In this document: piece after piece, positions 20,998 to 30,023 of the stretch
How the letters are laid out: each line of letters begins with the position of its first letter
Position numbering within the stretch: position 1 is the stretch's first letter
Assembly: GCF_022348085.1 (NCBI RefSeq)
Contig: NZ_JAKRFN010000019.1
Span: forward strand, 60,235-124,234
Direction: 5' to 3'
Source of the DNA: Mycobacterium sp. PSTR-4-N
GTDB taxonomy: Bacteria; Actinomycetota; Actinomycetes; Mycobacteriales; Mycobacteriaceae
Length of the DNA stretch: 64,000 nucleotides
The notes under the pieces: generated by a model
What the model was told of the DNA's origin: nothing
What the model saw: only the letters and a program-made list of their open reading frames with translations
Database searches by the model: none
Made by a program: the position numbers and the translations under genes

Positions 20998-22914
20998 ATG
21001 GAGGAAATGTTCACCCCGACGCTGGACTGGGGCGATCAGCTGTGGGTCTCTCTTGCCTGGATAGCCAAGGGGTGGCTGTACGCCGCGGTCGCGACGCTGG
21101 TCGTGCTGCTGCTCGTCGGCCGGTTCACCACGTGGGGTCGACAGTTCTGGCGCATCTCGGGCGCGTACTTCACCGGCCGCGACAGCATCAAGGTCTGGGC
21201 CTACCTGGCGGTTCTGCTGGCCTCGGTGCTGATCAACGTGCGCCTCGACGTGCTGTTCACCTACCAGAGCAATGACCTTCTGACCAGCTTCCAGGTGGTG
21301 GTCCAGGGCCTGACCTCGGGCAACGAAGAGGTCAGGCAGTCCGGCATCGACGGGTTCTGGTCGACGATTCTCATCTTCAGCATCCTGGCCACGCTGTCGA
21401 TCACCCAGCTGCTGCTCGACATGTACCTGTTCCAGCGGTTCTGCCTGCGCTGGCGCGCCTGGCTGACCGACCGGCTGACCGGCGACTGGCTGAACGGCCG
21501 CGCCTACTACCGGGCCCGGTTCATCGACGAGACCATCGACAACCCGGATCAGCGCATCCAGTCCGACATCGACATCTTCACCGCCACCAACGGCCCGCAG
21601 CCCAACCTGCCGTATTACGGCTCGAGCAACTCGCTTCTGTTCGGCGCGATCTCGGCCGTCATCTCGGTGATCTCGTTCACCGCGATCCTGTGGAACCTGT
21701 CGGGGCCACTGACCGTCGCCGGGATCACGTTGACGCACGCCATCTTCTGGATCGCCATCGGCTACGTGCTGTTCGCCACGATCGTCGCGTTCTGGATCGG
21801 CCGCCCGATCATCGGACTGTCGTTCCTCAACGAGAAGTACAACGCGGCGTTCCGGTACGCGCTGGTGCGACTGCGGGACGCGTCGGAGGCCGTCGCGTTC
21901 TACCGGGGTGAGGCCGCCGAGCGGTCCGGGCTGCGCCGACTCTTCGCCCCGGTCGTCACCAACTACCGGCGCTATGTGAACCGGTCGCTGCGCTTCAACG
22001 GCTGGAACTGGTCGATGGGCCAGCTCATCGTGCCGCTGCCCTACCTGGTCCAGTTCCCCCGCTTCGCGGCCGGGGAGATCCCGCTCGGCGCGCTGAACCA
22101 GTCGGCGTCGGCCTTCGGCGCGATCCAGGGCGGCCTGTCGTTCTTCCGCAATGCCTACGACATGTTCGCCGGCTACCGGGCCGCGATCATCCGTCTCGAC
22201 GGCCTGGTCACGGCTGACGAGCAGGGCCGGGCGCTGCCGCACCTCGACGTCGCCGGCTGCACCGGCCAGAACGTCACCCTCGAGAAGGTCGAGGTGCGCA
22301 CCCCGGACGGCAAGCAGTTGCTCGAACCCGTGGACCTACGCCTGGAGCCGGGCGAATGCCTGATGGTGACCGGCAAGTCCGGCACCGGGAAGACCACGCT
22401 GCTGCGCAGCCTGGCCCAGCTGTGGCCGTTCACGTCAGGCCGGTTGACCTACCCGATCGACGAGAACGAGACGATGTTCCTGTCGCAGATGCCGTACGTG
22501 CCGCTGGGCGATCTGCGCGCGGTGGTGTCCTATCCGAACAACACCGGCGACCTCAGCGACGACCAGCTCCGGGACGCGTTGCGTACCGTCGCCCTGCCGC
22601 ACCTGGCCGATCGCCTCGACGAGGTCCAGGACTGGGCCAAGGTGCTCTCCCCGGGCGAGCAACAGCGCATCGCGTTCGCCCGCATCCTGCTGACGCGGCC
22701 CAAGGCGGTGTTCCTCGACGAGTCGACCTCGGCGCTCGACGAGGGCCTGGAACTCTCGATGTACGAGCTGGTGCGCACCCGGCTGCCCGACACCATCCTG
22801 GTCAGCGTCAGCCACCGCAGCAGCCTGCAGCGTCACCACACCCGGGAGCTGAAGCTGCTCGGCGAGGGCGCGTGGGAGCTCGGGGTGATCGGCGAGGAGC
22901 CCGCCCGGGTCTGA
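20998..22914 (+). CDS. bacA: BacA/SbmA-type ABC transporter (Rv1819c ortholog)
   Basis: 638 residues (Rv1819c has 639). The membrane domain spans about 1-385 and contains DETIDNPDQRIQSDIDIFTA; the ATPase domain has GKSGTGKTT (Lys465), LSPGEQQRIAFARILL and KAVFLDESTSALDEG. It matches Rv1819c closely along its length, so I take it as the ortholog and the 19057 gene as an extra copy. Likely role: uptake of vitamin B12 and hydrophilic peptides or antibiotics. Only 45 bp separate the two genes, so they are probably one transcript. Confidence 0.94.
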   Translation: MEEMFTPTLDWGDQLWVSLAWIAKGWLYAAVATLVVLLLVGRFTTWGRQFWRISGAYFTGRDSIKVWAYLAVLLASVLINVRLDVLFTYQSNDLLTSFQVVVQGLTSGNEEVRQSGIDGFWSTILIFSILATLSITQLLLDMYLFQRFCLRWRAWLTDRLTGDWLNGRAYYRARFIDETIDNPDQRIQSDIDIFTATNGPQPNLPYYGSSNSLLFGAISAVISVISFTAILWNLSGPLTVAGITLTHAIFWIAIGYVLFATIVAFWIGRPIIGLSFLNEKYNAAFRYALVRLRDASEAVAFYRGEAAERSGLRRLFAPVVTNYRRYVNRSLRFNGWNWSMGQLIVPLPYLVQFPRFAAGEIPLGALNQSASAFGAIQGGLSFFRNAYDMFAGYRAAIIRLDGLVTADEQGRALPHLDVAGCTGQNVTLEKVEVRTPDGKQLLEPVDLRLEPGECLMVTGKSGTGKTTLLRSLAQLWPFTSGRLTYPIDENETMFLSQMPYVPLGDLRAVVSYPNNTGDLSDDQLRDALRTVALPHLADRLDEVQDWAKVLSPGEQQRIAFARILLTRPKAVFLDESTSALDEGLELSMYELVRTRLPDTILVSVSHRSSLQRHHTRELKLLGEGAWELGVIGEEPARV

Positions 22915-22917
22915 CGA

Positions 22918-24417
22918 TCAGACGACGGCGGCCGTGGCCCGGCTGGCGGCGTGCCGCCCCGCGCGGCGGCCGAAGAACGACCCCTCGCCCAACTGCGTTC
23001 CGCTGGCGTAGCCCACGCCGTCCTGCGCGATGTTCGACGCGCACGCCCCGGCGGCGTACAGGCCCTCGATCGCGCTCCCGTCGGAGCGCAGCACCTCGCC
23101 GTCGATGGACACCTTCAGCCCGCCCATGGTGAACCCGGAGTACATGGCGCGGCCCAGGGAGAGGTCGAACGCCGCCCACGGGCCCGTGTCCTGCGCGGCG
23201 ACGTACTCGGGCTGCTTGTGGAAGTCGGGATCCTCACCGCGCGCAGCGTGGGCGTTGTACCGGTCCAGCGTGGCGGCGAGGTTGCCCGCCGGGATGCCGA
23301 GCGCCTCCTCCATCTCGGCCACGGTCTCCCAGCCGTCGATGAACTTGATCAGCGGCATCTCGGGCATCTGCATGTGCGCCTCGTCGACGATCAGGTACGC
23401 CACCTGATCGGGCTGTTCGAGCACGAATGCCGACGTCCGGGCGTGGTAGGAGTCCTCCGCGACGAACCGCTTGCCCTCGGCGTTGACGATCACGCCGGTG
23501 AGCAGGATCTCCGGCGGGTACGCCGCGGCGGTGATGAACAGCTGATCCATGTGGGTGGCCACGCCGCCGGCCGAGACGCCGAGCCCGATGGCCAGGCCGT
23601 CGTCGTTGGGGTTGCCCAGGATGTAGGGGGCGACGGTGCCGTGGTGCTTGGTCTTGCGTTCGGCACCCAGCGCCGGGGTGTACTCGGCCACCAGCTCGGC
23701 GTTCATCGCGAAGCCGCCCGCGGCGATCACGACGGCCTTGGCCTTGATGTCGCCGGTCTCGCCGAAGTGCTTCCAGCGCACCCCGGCCACGGCGCCGTCG
23801 TCGTCGAGAACCAGCGCGGTCGCCCCGGTCTCGTACCGGAACTGCACCCCCAGCTCCTGCGCGCGGGCGACCAGCAGGTCGATCACCATGCCGGCGCCGC
23901 CGAGTTCGCCGGGTACGGGCACCGAGTGGCCGCGGGGCGCCGGGACGGCCTGCTCGCAGAACGGCCAGACCTTCTCGTTGCCCGTGTACGAGAGTCCCTC
24001 GGTGCCGGGCGGTACGACGACCTTCCCGGGGTAGTAGCTGCGCTCGAACTGGAAGCCCAGCGCCTCGAGCCAGTCGAAGTGCTCGACGCTGCCCTCGCAG
24101 TAGGCCCGGATCTTGTCGTGCTCGGGGTCGCGGGACTGCGAGACCAGGTACTTGTACATCTCTTCGGGGGTGTCCGGATGGCCGGTGGCCTGCTGCACCG
24201 CGGTGCCGCCGCCGAGGTAGAAGTGACCGCCCGCCATCGAGGTGGTGCCGCCCGCGGCGGCGGCCTTCTCCAGCACGAGCACCCGTGCGCCGGCTGCGGC
24301 GGCGCTGACGGCGGCGCAGCCGCCGGCGATGCCGAACCCGATGACGACGACGTCCGTCTCGTCGGACCAGGAGGTGACGTCGGTTGCGCGGACGGTGTCG
24401 GGGATGGGCAAGCTCAC
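22918..24417 (-). CDS. FAD-binding dehydrogenase (Rv1817-like, KstD/fumarate-reductase family)
   Basis: 499 residues from a GTG at 24417 with CAGGAG upstream; its GTGA overlaps the stop of the VOC gene. The N-terminal dinucleotide fold is VVVIGFGIAGG at about 24-34, followed by an FAD_binding_2 domain; the C-terminal GYASGTQLGEGSFFGRRAG closes the flavin site. The family covers 3-ketosteroid dehydrogenases and fumarate reductases. The coupled VOC gene and the KstR-type palindrome upstream point to a steroid or related ring substrate, but I cannot name it. It resembles Rv1817. Confidence 0.9.
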   Translation of the reverse strand: MSLPIPDTVRATDVTSWSDETDVVVIGFGIAGGCAAVSAAAAGARVLVLEKAAAAGGTTSMAGGHFYLGGGTAVQQATGHPDTPEEMYKYLVSQSRDPEHDKIRAYCEGSVEHFDWLEALGFQFERSYYPGKVVVPPGTEGLSYTGNEKVWPFCEQAVPAPRGHSVPVPGELGGAGMVIDLLVARAQELGVQFRYETGATALVLDDDGAVAGVRWKHFGETGDIKAKAVVIAAGGFAMNAELVAEYTPALGAERKTKHHGTVAPYILGNPNDDGLAIGLGVSAGGVATHMDQLFITAAAYPPEILLTGVIVNAEGKRFVAEDSYHARTSAFVLEQPDQVAYLIVDEAHMQMPEMPLIKFIDGWETVAEMEEALGIPAGNLAATLDRYNAHAARGEDPDFHKQPEYVAAQDTGPWAAFDLSLGRAMYSGFTMGGLKVSIDGEVLRSDGSAIEGLYAAGACASNIAQDGVGYASGTQLGEGSFFGRRAGRHAASRATAAVV

Positions 24418-24905
24418 TTCTGCTCCTGTTTGATGTGGTCGAAGAACGCGGCGAGGTCGTCGGGGATGTAGGCGATTTCGATGTAGGGCACGCCGGCGTC
24501 GGGGGCCTCGAGGTAGGCGAACCGCATGCCGGCCATGGTGCCGGCCATCGCGACCGGGGTGCCGTCGCGCTCGGCGGCGGCCACCGCGGCGTCGAACGAC
24601 TCGAGGTCGGGTGCGGCCCGGCACACGTGGTGCAGGCCGGGACCGCCGCAATCGAGGAATTCGGTGTAGATGCTCTGCCCGCGCACCGGACAGATCAGCT
24701 CGAGCTGGGTGTCCCCCGCGTAGCTCAGCGCGACGTCGGCGACGTGGTCGGCGGGGCGGCCGCGGTAGGTGCAGGAGTCCGGCCCGAAGTGCACGCCCGG
24801 CATGCGTACCCAGGTGCGAGCCCCCATCATGGCCGTCAGCGCCGCCTCGGTCGCGTCGAGGTCCCGCGTCACCCACGCGATCTGGACAGGTGTCTGGTCA
24901 AGCAT
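24414..24905 (-). CDS. VOC-family (glyoxalase-like) protein
   Basis: 163 residues with the two beta-alpha-beta-beta-beta repeats of the vicinal oxygen chelate fold: VQIAWVTRDLDATEAAL at the start, GPGLHHVCR in the middle and VPYIEIAYIPDDL near the end, giving possible metal ligands. Such proteins include ring-cleaving dioxygenases, epimerases and lyases. It shares an operon with the Rv1817-like flavoprotein, and its start lies 34 bp below the KstR-type site. The reaction is unknown. Confidence 0.85.
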   Translation of the reverse strand: MLDQTPVQIAWVTRDLDATEAALTAMMGARTWVRMPGVHFGPDSCTYRGRPADHVADVALSYAGDTQLELICPVRGQSIYTEFLDCGGPGLHHVCRAAPDLESFDAAVAAAERDGTPVAMAGTMAGMRFAYLEAPDAGVPYIEIAYIPDDLAAFFDHIKQEQK

Positions 24906-24939
24906 CGAGTCGAGAATATCGTCAGCCGGCCGCCGGTGC

Positions 24940-24953
24940 TAGAACGCGTTCTA
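24940..24953. promoter_or_regulatory. KstR-type operator palindrome TAGAACGCGTTCTA
   Basis: A perfect 14-bp palindrome that matches the published KstR motif TnnAACnnGTTnnA at every fixed position. KstR represses cholesterol-catabolism genes until a steroid-CoA is present. The site is 34 bp upstream of the minus-strand VOC/flavoprotein operon and 46 bp upstream of the plus-strand secreted-protein gene, so it could control both. Confidence 0.65.
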
Positions 24954-24999
24954 TTATTGGTGGGCTAACGACAACGCTGACCGCCGCGATGATCACTGC

Positions 25000-25533
25000 A
25001 TGCGCACCCCGGCTCGTCGCGCCGCGCCCGTGCTGGTGTGTGCCGGCCTGCTCGCCGGCGCCATCCCCGCACACGCCCTGCCCGCCGAGGTCGACCTGAC
25101 GGCATATCCGGCGGTCGATCCGGCGCCGTACCAGGTGTCCGGAGCCCATCCGAGCACCTCCGGGTGGATCTTTCGCACCCCCGCAGGCGCTCGGTGCCAG
25201 GACAGTCTGATCCCCGACCTCGGAATCGTCTGCTCCGGCCCGCTGGCGGGGACCGACGCGACGACGGTCTCGGTGTCATTGACCCACGAAGCGATGTTCA
25301 GCTCCGACATGGGGCCGGCCGGATCAACGCCGGGTTCCGAGCCGCCGCTGCTGCCGGTGGGCTCGCGTTTCGACGCGGGCAACGGCGTGGTGTGCGCCGT
25401 CCCGGACGCCGAGACGCTCGCCTGCCACGCGGCCAAGCCGGCGTCCTGGCCGGCCGACACCGCGGACCCGCCGGATCGCCACTACGGCGAGCACGGCTTC
25501 GTGACGTCGCCGGGCGGCAGTCGGGGTTACTGA
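25000..25533 (+). CDS. Secreted protein with two probable disulfides, function unknown
   Basis: 177 residues with a typical signal peptide (basic start, hydrophobic core, likely cleavage after AHA near residue 26). The mature part has four cysteines (66, 78, 132, 142) that could form two disulfides, and a GWIFRTPAGARCQD segment seen in other mycobacterial exported proteins. I do not recognise a catalytic motif. Its last bases overlap the end of the convergent tetR gene by 7 bp. It lies divergent to the KstR-site operon. Confidence 0.75.
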   Translation: MRTPARRAAPVLVCAGLLAGAIPAHALPAEVDLTAYPAVDPAPYQVSGAHPSTSGWIFRTPAGARCQDSLIPDLGIVCSGPLAGTDATTVSVSLTHEAMFSSDMGPAGSTPGSEPPLLPVGSRFDAGNGVVCAVPDAETLACHAAKPASWPADTADPPDRHYGEHGFVTSPGGSRGY

Positions 25534-26207
25534 GTCAGCATCTCGGTGAGCAGCTGCACCTGGGTGTCGAAGAGCATCGCGGGATCGGTCAGGGTGTCGG
25601 CGCCGTACTGGCCGAATACCTCGAGGCTGATCGCGCCGACGAGTGCCGCCCAGAGCAGGAAGCACCGGCCCAGCGTGGCATCGTCGAGCGTCACCCCGAA
25701 CTCGGCCTTGAGTTTGCCGAAATCCGATGAGAGTGGTTGTGGCGCAGGCGTTGTGGGGCCAGCGATCGCGCCGGCGGCAACGGCGTCGTCGAGAATTCCG
25801 AACAGGGTCCCGATCACCCGGGTGCCGGGTCCGACGGTGCGTTCCGCGGGTGCGTGGTAGCCGGGCACCGGGCTGCCGTACAGCAGCGCCCAGCACGCGG
25901 GCTGCTCGAGCGCCCAGGTGCGGGCCGCGCGGGCGACGGCGGCCAGCTGTGTCCGCCAGTCCGGACCCGCGCTGCGGTGCGCTTCGTCGACCGCGTCGGC
26001 GAGTTCGGTGTAGGCGTCGATCAGCAGCAGCGTCAGCAGTTCGTCGCGGCTGGCCACGTAGCGGTACACGGCCGAGGACACCATGCCGAGGTCGCGGGCG
26101 ACCGCCCGCAGTGACAACCCGGCGGCGCCGTCGGTGATCAGGTGGCGTCGGCCGATCTCGACGATCCGCGCCTCGACCTTCGCCCTGCTGTCCTCGCGTT
26201 TGCCCAC
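25527..26207 (-). CDS. TetR-family repressor (Rv1816-like)
   Basis: 226 residues with an N-terminal TetR helix-turn-helix (about 12-58: IGRRHLITDGAAGLSLRAVARDLGMVSSAVYRYVASRDELL) and a helical ligand-binding C-terminus. It keeps the position of M. tuberculosis Rv1816. GTG start. A divergent reductase gene begins 106 bp away and the gap holds two near-identical palindromes, so it very probably represses itself and that gene. The inducer is unknown. Confidence 0.92.
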   Translation of the reverse strand: MGKREDSRAKVEARIVEIGRRHLITDGAAGLSLRAVARDLGMVSSAVYRYVASRDELLTLLLIDAYTELADAVDEAHRSAGPDWRTQLAAVARAARTWALEQPACWALLYGSPVPGYHAPAERTVGPGTRVIGTLFGILDDAVAAGAIAGPTTPAPQPLSSDFGKLKAEFGVTLDDATLGRCFLLWAALVGAISLEVFGQYGADTLTDPAMLFDTQVQLLTEMLTQ

Positions 26208-26229
26208 GGCAGCCAGTGTGGCACATCAG

Positions 26230-26287
26230 AGAGCACTGCTCTTGAATTTCAGCCTGCGTCGTGTCACAGTTTTGAGAGCAGTGCTCT
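26230..26287. promoter_or_regulatory. Twin TetR operators AGAGCA-S-TGCTCT
   Basis: Two 13-bp palindromes, AGAGCACTGCTCT at 26230-26242 and AGAGCAGTGCTCT at 26275-26287, are exact reverse complements of one another and lie 45 bp apart centre to centre. They fill the gap between the divergent tetR and deazaflavin reductase genes, where TetR operators are expected. One site sits 23 bp above the tetR start and the other 27 bp above the reductase start. Confidence 0.75.
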
Positions 26288-26313
26288 CTGCGCCGAAGAT
26301 GAGGAGTTCCGAC

Positions 26314-26769
26314 ATGACCGACCGCCACACCGCCGCCCGGTACGACGTCCCGGGGCCGAGCGCACGCGCGTTCAACGCCGCGATCCGATGGCTGGCCGAG
26401 AGAGGGGTCAGCATCCAGGGCAGCACCGCGCTGCGGGTGCGGGGCCGCGCCAGCGGTGAGCCGCGTCAGGTGGTGATCAATCTGCTGACCGTCGACGGCC
26501 GCGACTATCTGGTCTCGCCGCGCGGCAACACCCAGTGGGCGCGCAACGTCCGTGCCGCGGGCGAGGTCGACATCGGCTCCCGCCGCAACGCTCGGACCCG
26601 CCGCGTCGCCGAGCTCGCCGACGACGCGAAACCGGCGCTGCTCCGGCGATATCTCGATCGGTGGTACTGGCAGGTCAAGGGCCACATCGGTGGGTTGACA
26701 CCGGCCTCGACCGATGCGCAGGTGCGCGCGGTGGCGCCGTCGATCCCGGTGTTCGCGCTGTCGGACTAG
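26314..26769 (+). CDS. Deazaflavin (F420)-dependent nitroreductase-family protein
   Basis: 151 residues. The core GEPRQVVINLLTVDGRDYLVSPRGNTQWARNVRAAGEVDI is characteristic of the DUF385/Ddn-like split-barrel oxidoreductases, which use reduced F420. The ATG at 26314 has GAGGAG upstream; the longer frame runs back into tetR and is not real. It is divergent from a TetR repressor with shared operators, so it is probably induced by the TetR ligand, perhaps its substrate. Its stop codon overlaps that of the convergent protease gene. Confidence 0.87.
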   Translation: MTDRHTAARYDVPGPSARAFNAAIRWLAERGVSIQGSTALRVRGRASGEPRQVVINLLTVDGRDYLVSPRGNTQWARNVRAAGEVDIGSRRNARTRRVAELADDAKPALLRRYLDRWYWQVKGHIGGLTPASTDAQVRAVAPSIPVFALSD

Positions 26770-27494
26770 GGCTGGGCGGAGACCGGCGTGATCTCGCCGG
26801 AGGCCGCCGAAATGATGTCGGCACGGGCCTCGGCGCTGGCGGTCTGCCAGGAGACGGCGGCCGGGTAGGTGCCCCACGTGCTGTTGAAGACGCCGATCAG
26901 AACGGTGCGGCCGTCAGGCGTGGTGGTGTACACCGGCCCGCCGGAGTCACCTTTGCGACTGACCACGCCGTTCGCCATCGTGAACCAGCCGTTGTTGACG
27001 GCCTCGACGGTGCCGCAGCTCTCCCCCGTCACGACGCCGAAGTGGCAGACCGGCATCCCGGCGACGGGCACCACCGCGGCATCGGTGACCAGTGCCTTGC
27101 CGCTCGGCAGCACGTTGTTGATGGTGGCCGACGGCAGCAGGTGGATGACCTCCCAGTCGGCGATCTGATGGTTGGTGTCGACGGTCATGCCGTCGGGGGT
27201 GTTGTCACGGAAGGAGCCCTGGGTGCCGATCACGGTGCCCGTCTTGTCGGTCACGGTGCCCGAGGCCCGGCAGTGCCCGGCGGTGAACGCGGTGCGGGTG
27301 GCGGGGTCGACGTAGCCGAGCGTGCACAGCACGGAGTCCTGGTGGATCTCCATGCCGGGGTGCACCAGCGGGTCGGGCTGCGCGCCGGCGGGGACGGCCG
27401 GCATCAGCAGCGCCAGCAGCGCGAGAACGGCGGACGACATGCCAACCGACATGCGATGACGCGATGACAGGCGACGCGGCAGTCTGTTCAGCAC
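26766..27494 (-). CDS. Secreted trypsin-like serine protease (Rv1815-like)
   Basis: 242 residues with a signal peptide ending near AGA (residue 38). The chymotrypsin-type triad is visible: His74 in TAGHC, Asp113 in ADWEV and Ser184 in GDSGGP. Cysteines at 57/75 and 150/160 fit two disulfides. It resembles M. tuberculosis Rv1815. The GTG at 27494 is used here, but the internal ATG at residue 15 or 19 would also leave a good signal peptide. Confidence 0.9.
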   Translation of the reverse strand: MLNRLPRRLSSRHRMSVGMSSAVLALLALLMPAVPAGAQPDPLVHPGMEIHQDSVLCTLGYVDPATRTAFTAGHCRASGTVTDKTGTVIGTQGSFRDNTPDGMTVDTNHQIADWEVIHLLPSATINNVLPSGKALVTDAAVVPVAGMPVCHFGVVTGESCGTVEAVNNGWFTMANGVVSRKGDSGGPVYTTTPDGRTVLIGVFNSTWGTYPAAVSWQTASAEARADIISAASGEITPVSAQP

Positions 27495-27654
27495 GGCCCC
27501 TCCACTCTCCCCGGGTGAGTTCTCGGCGACCGCCGCTCACGATGAGGAGGTGATTACCCCCGTGCGCTGACGGTGTAACTGGCTCATCGCGGGTCGATAA
27601 CGGGGCGTTACACCCGCACGGCCGGCTCCGGCGGGGGGCGGGCCGGATCGCGCG

Positions 27655-29077
27655 TCAGGAATCGAAGCCGAGCCCCACCGCGTCGAGTCCGCGCAGCAGC
27701 AGGTTGCGCCGGCCGCCGTTGTGGTCGGCGCGGTCGAGTGACCAGCGGGTGGCCTGGATGCCGGCGCTGGCGATCGGCTCGGGGGGGAACGGCAGCGGCT
27801 TGCGGCGCACCATCTCCAGCTGGGTACGGGGGGTGGAGAGCCCGTCGAGCAGGTCGAGGCACACGTCGGCGGCGAAGCGGGCCGCCCCGACACCGAGGCC
27901 GGTGAACCCGTTGACGTAGGCGACCCGGCCGTCGCGCGCGGTCCCCCAGTGCGCGCAGAACCGCGTGTTCGTGTCGATCGCACCGGCCCACCGGTGGGTG
28001 AAGCGGACGTCGGACAGGGCGGGGAACGTGAGGAAGAAGTGCGCGGCCAGCCGGCGGTAACTGTCGGTGCGGTCCTCGTAGCTGGACTTGACCTTGCGCC
28101 CGAAGTGGTACACCGCGTCGTAGCCGCCCCAGACGATGCGGTTGTCCATCGTCAGGCGGTAGTAGTGGAACTGGTTGGCCGAGTCACCGATCCCCTGGCG
28201 GCGCCGCCACCCGATGCGGTCGAGTTGGTCGTCGGTGAGCGGTTCGGTGGCCAGCACGTAATCGTAGACCGGCACGGTGTGGAGGCGGTTGCGGCGCAGC
28301 AGGCTGGGAAAGACGTTGGTGGCCAACACGATCTGGCGGCAGGTGAGCACCGGGCCGTCGGTGTCGACGCGCAGCGCCGCCCCGCCGGAGTGGATCTTGC
28401 GTGCGGTGGTGTGCTCGAAGATCTCCACGCCGGCCTCCCGGCAGGCGCGGGCGAGTTCCAGTGCGAGCTTCGCGGGGTTGACGATCGCGCAGTCGTCGGC
28501 GCTGTAGAGCCCCGCCAGGTAGGTCGGCGAGTCGACCTCGGCCCGCACCGCGGCGGTGTCGAGGAACTCACCGTGGGCCGGGGCCGACTCCGAGAGCCAC
28601 TCCACCTGGTGGGCTTCGGTGGCCACGGTGAGCATCCCGGTGCGCTGCCACTCGGTGTCCAGGCCGAGTTCGGCGATCTCGGCGGCCATGCCGTCGAGGT
28701 TCTCGAGGCCCATCGCCTCGAGTGCCTCGATCTCGTCAGGCCAGCGCGCCTTCCCGTTCTCGTAACCGTGGGTCAGGCTGGCGTCGACGAAACCGCCGTT
28801 GCGGCCGGAGGCGGCCCACCCGATGCGGTCGGCTTCGATGAGCACGACTCGGCGGTCGGGGTGGCGGCGCGCGGCGTGCAGCGCGCTCCACAGTCCGGTG
28901 TAGCCGCCGCCGACGACCAGCAGGTCAGCGGTCAGCGGCCCCGACAGCGGCGGGTGATGCGGACGCTGGACCGAGCCGGGGTCCAGCCACACCGAGCCCA
29001 GCGTGCTGCCGGCCAGGGACCGGTCCACGAGAGCGGGGTCGACCGGGGCGTCGAAGACTGTCTGCACACTGCGCAGA

Positions 29078-29091
<14 letters not shown>
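27655..29091 (-). CDS. FAD-dependent amine/amino-acid oxidase (DAO family)
   Basis: 478 residues with a Rossmann FAD site DLLVVGGGYTGLWSALHAARR (Gly61-Gly66), SGRNGGFVD, and the C-terminal GFTGLGVGAARFAADVCLDLL typical of D-amino-acid-oxidase-fold enzymes such as gamma-glutamylputrescine oxidase. The substrate is not certain. Its ATG lies inside the last codons of the sterol desaturase gene (14-bp overlap), and an esterase precedes that, so the three form one operon. Confidence 0.9.
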
Positions 29092-30013
<922 letters not shown>

Positions 30014-30023
30014 TCGAGGTCCC

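Noticed and set aside
27590..27650. GC-rich inverted repeat as a terminator between the protease and oxidoreductase genes
   Set aside because: Stem pairing is patchy and no T-run follows; in this base composition such stems are common.
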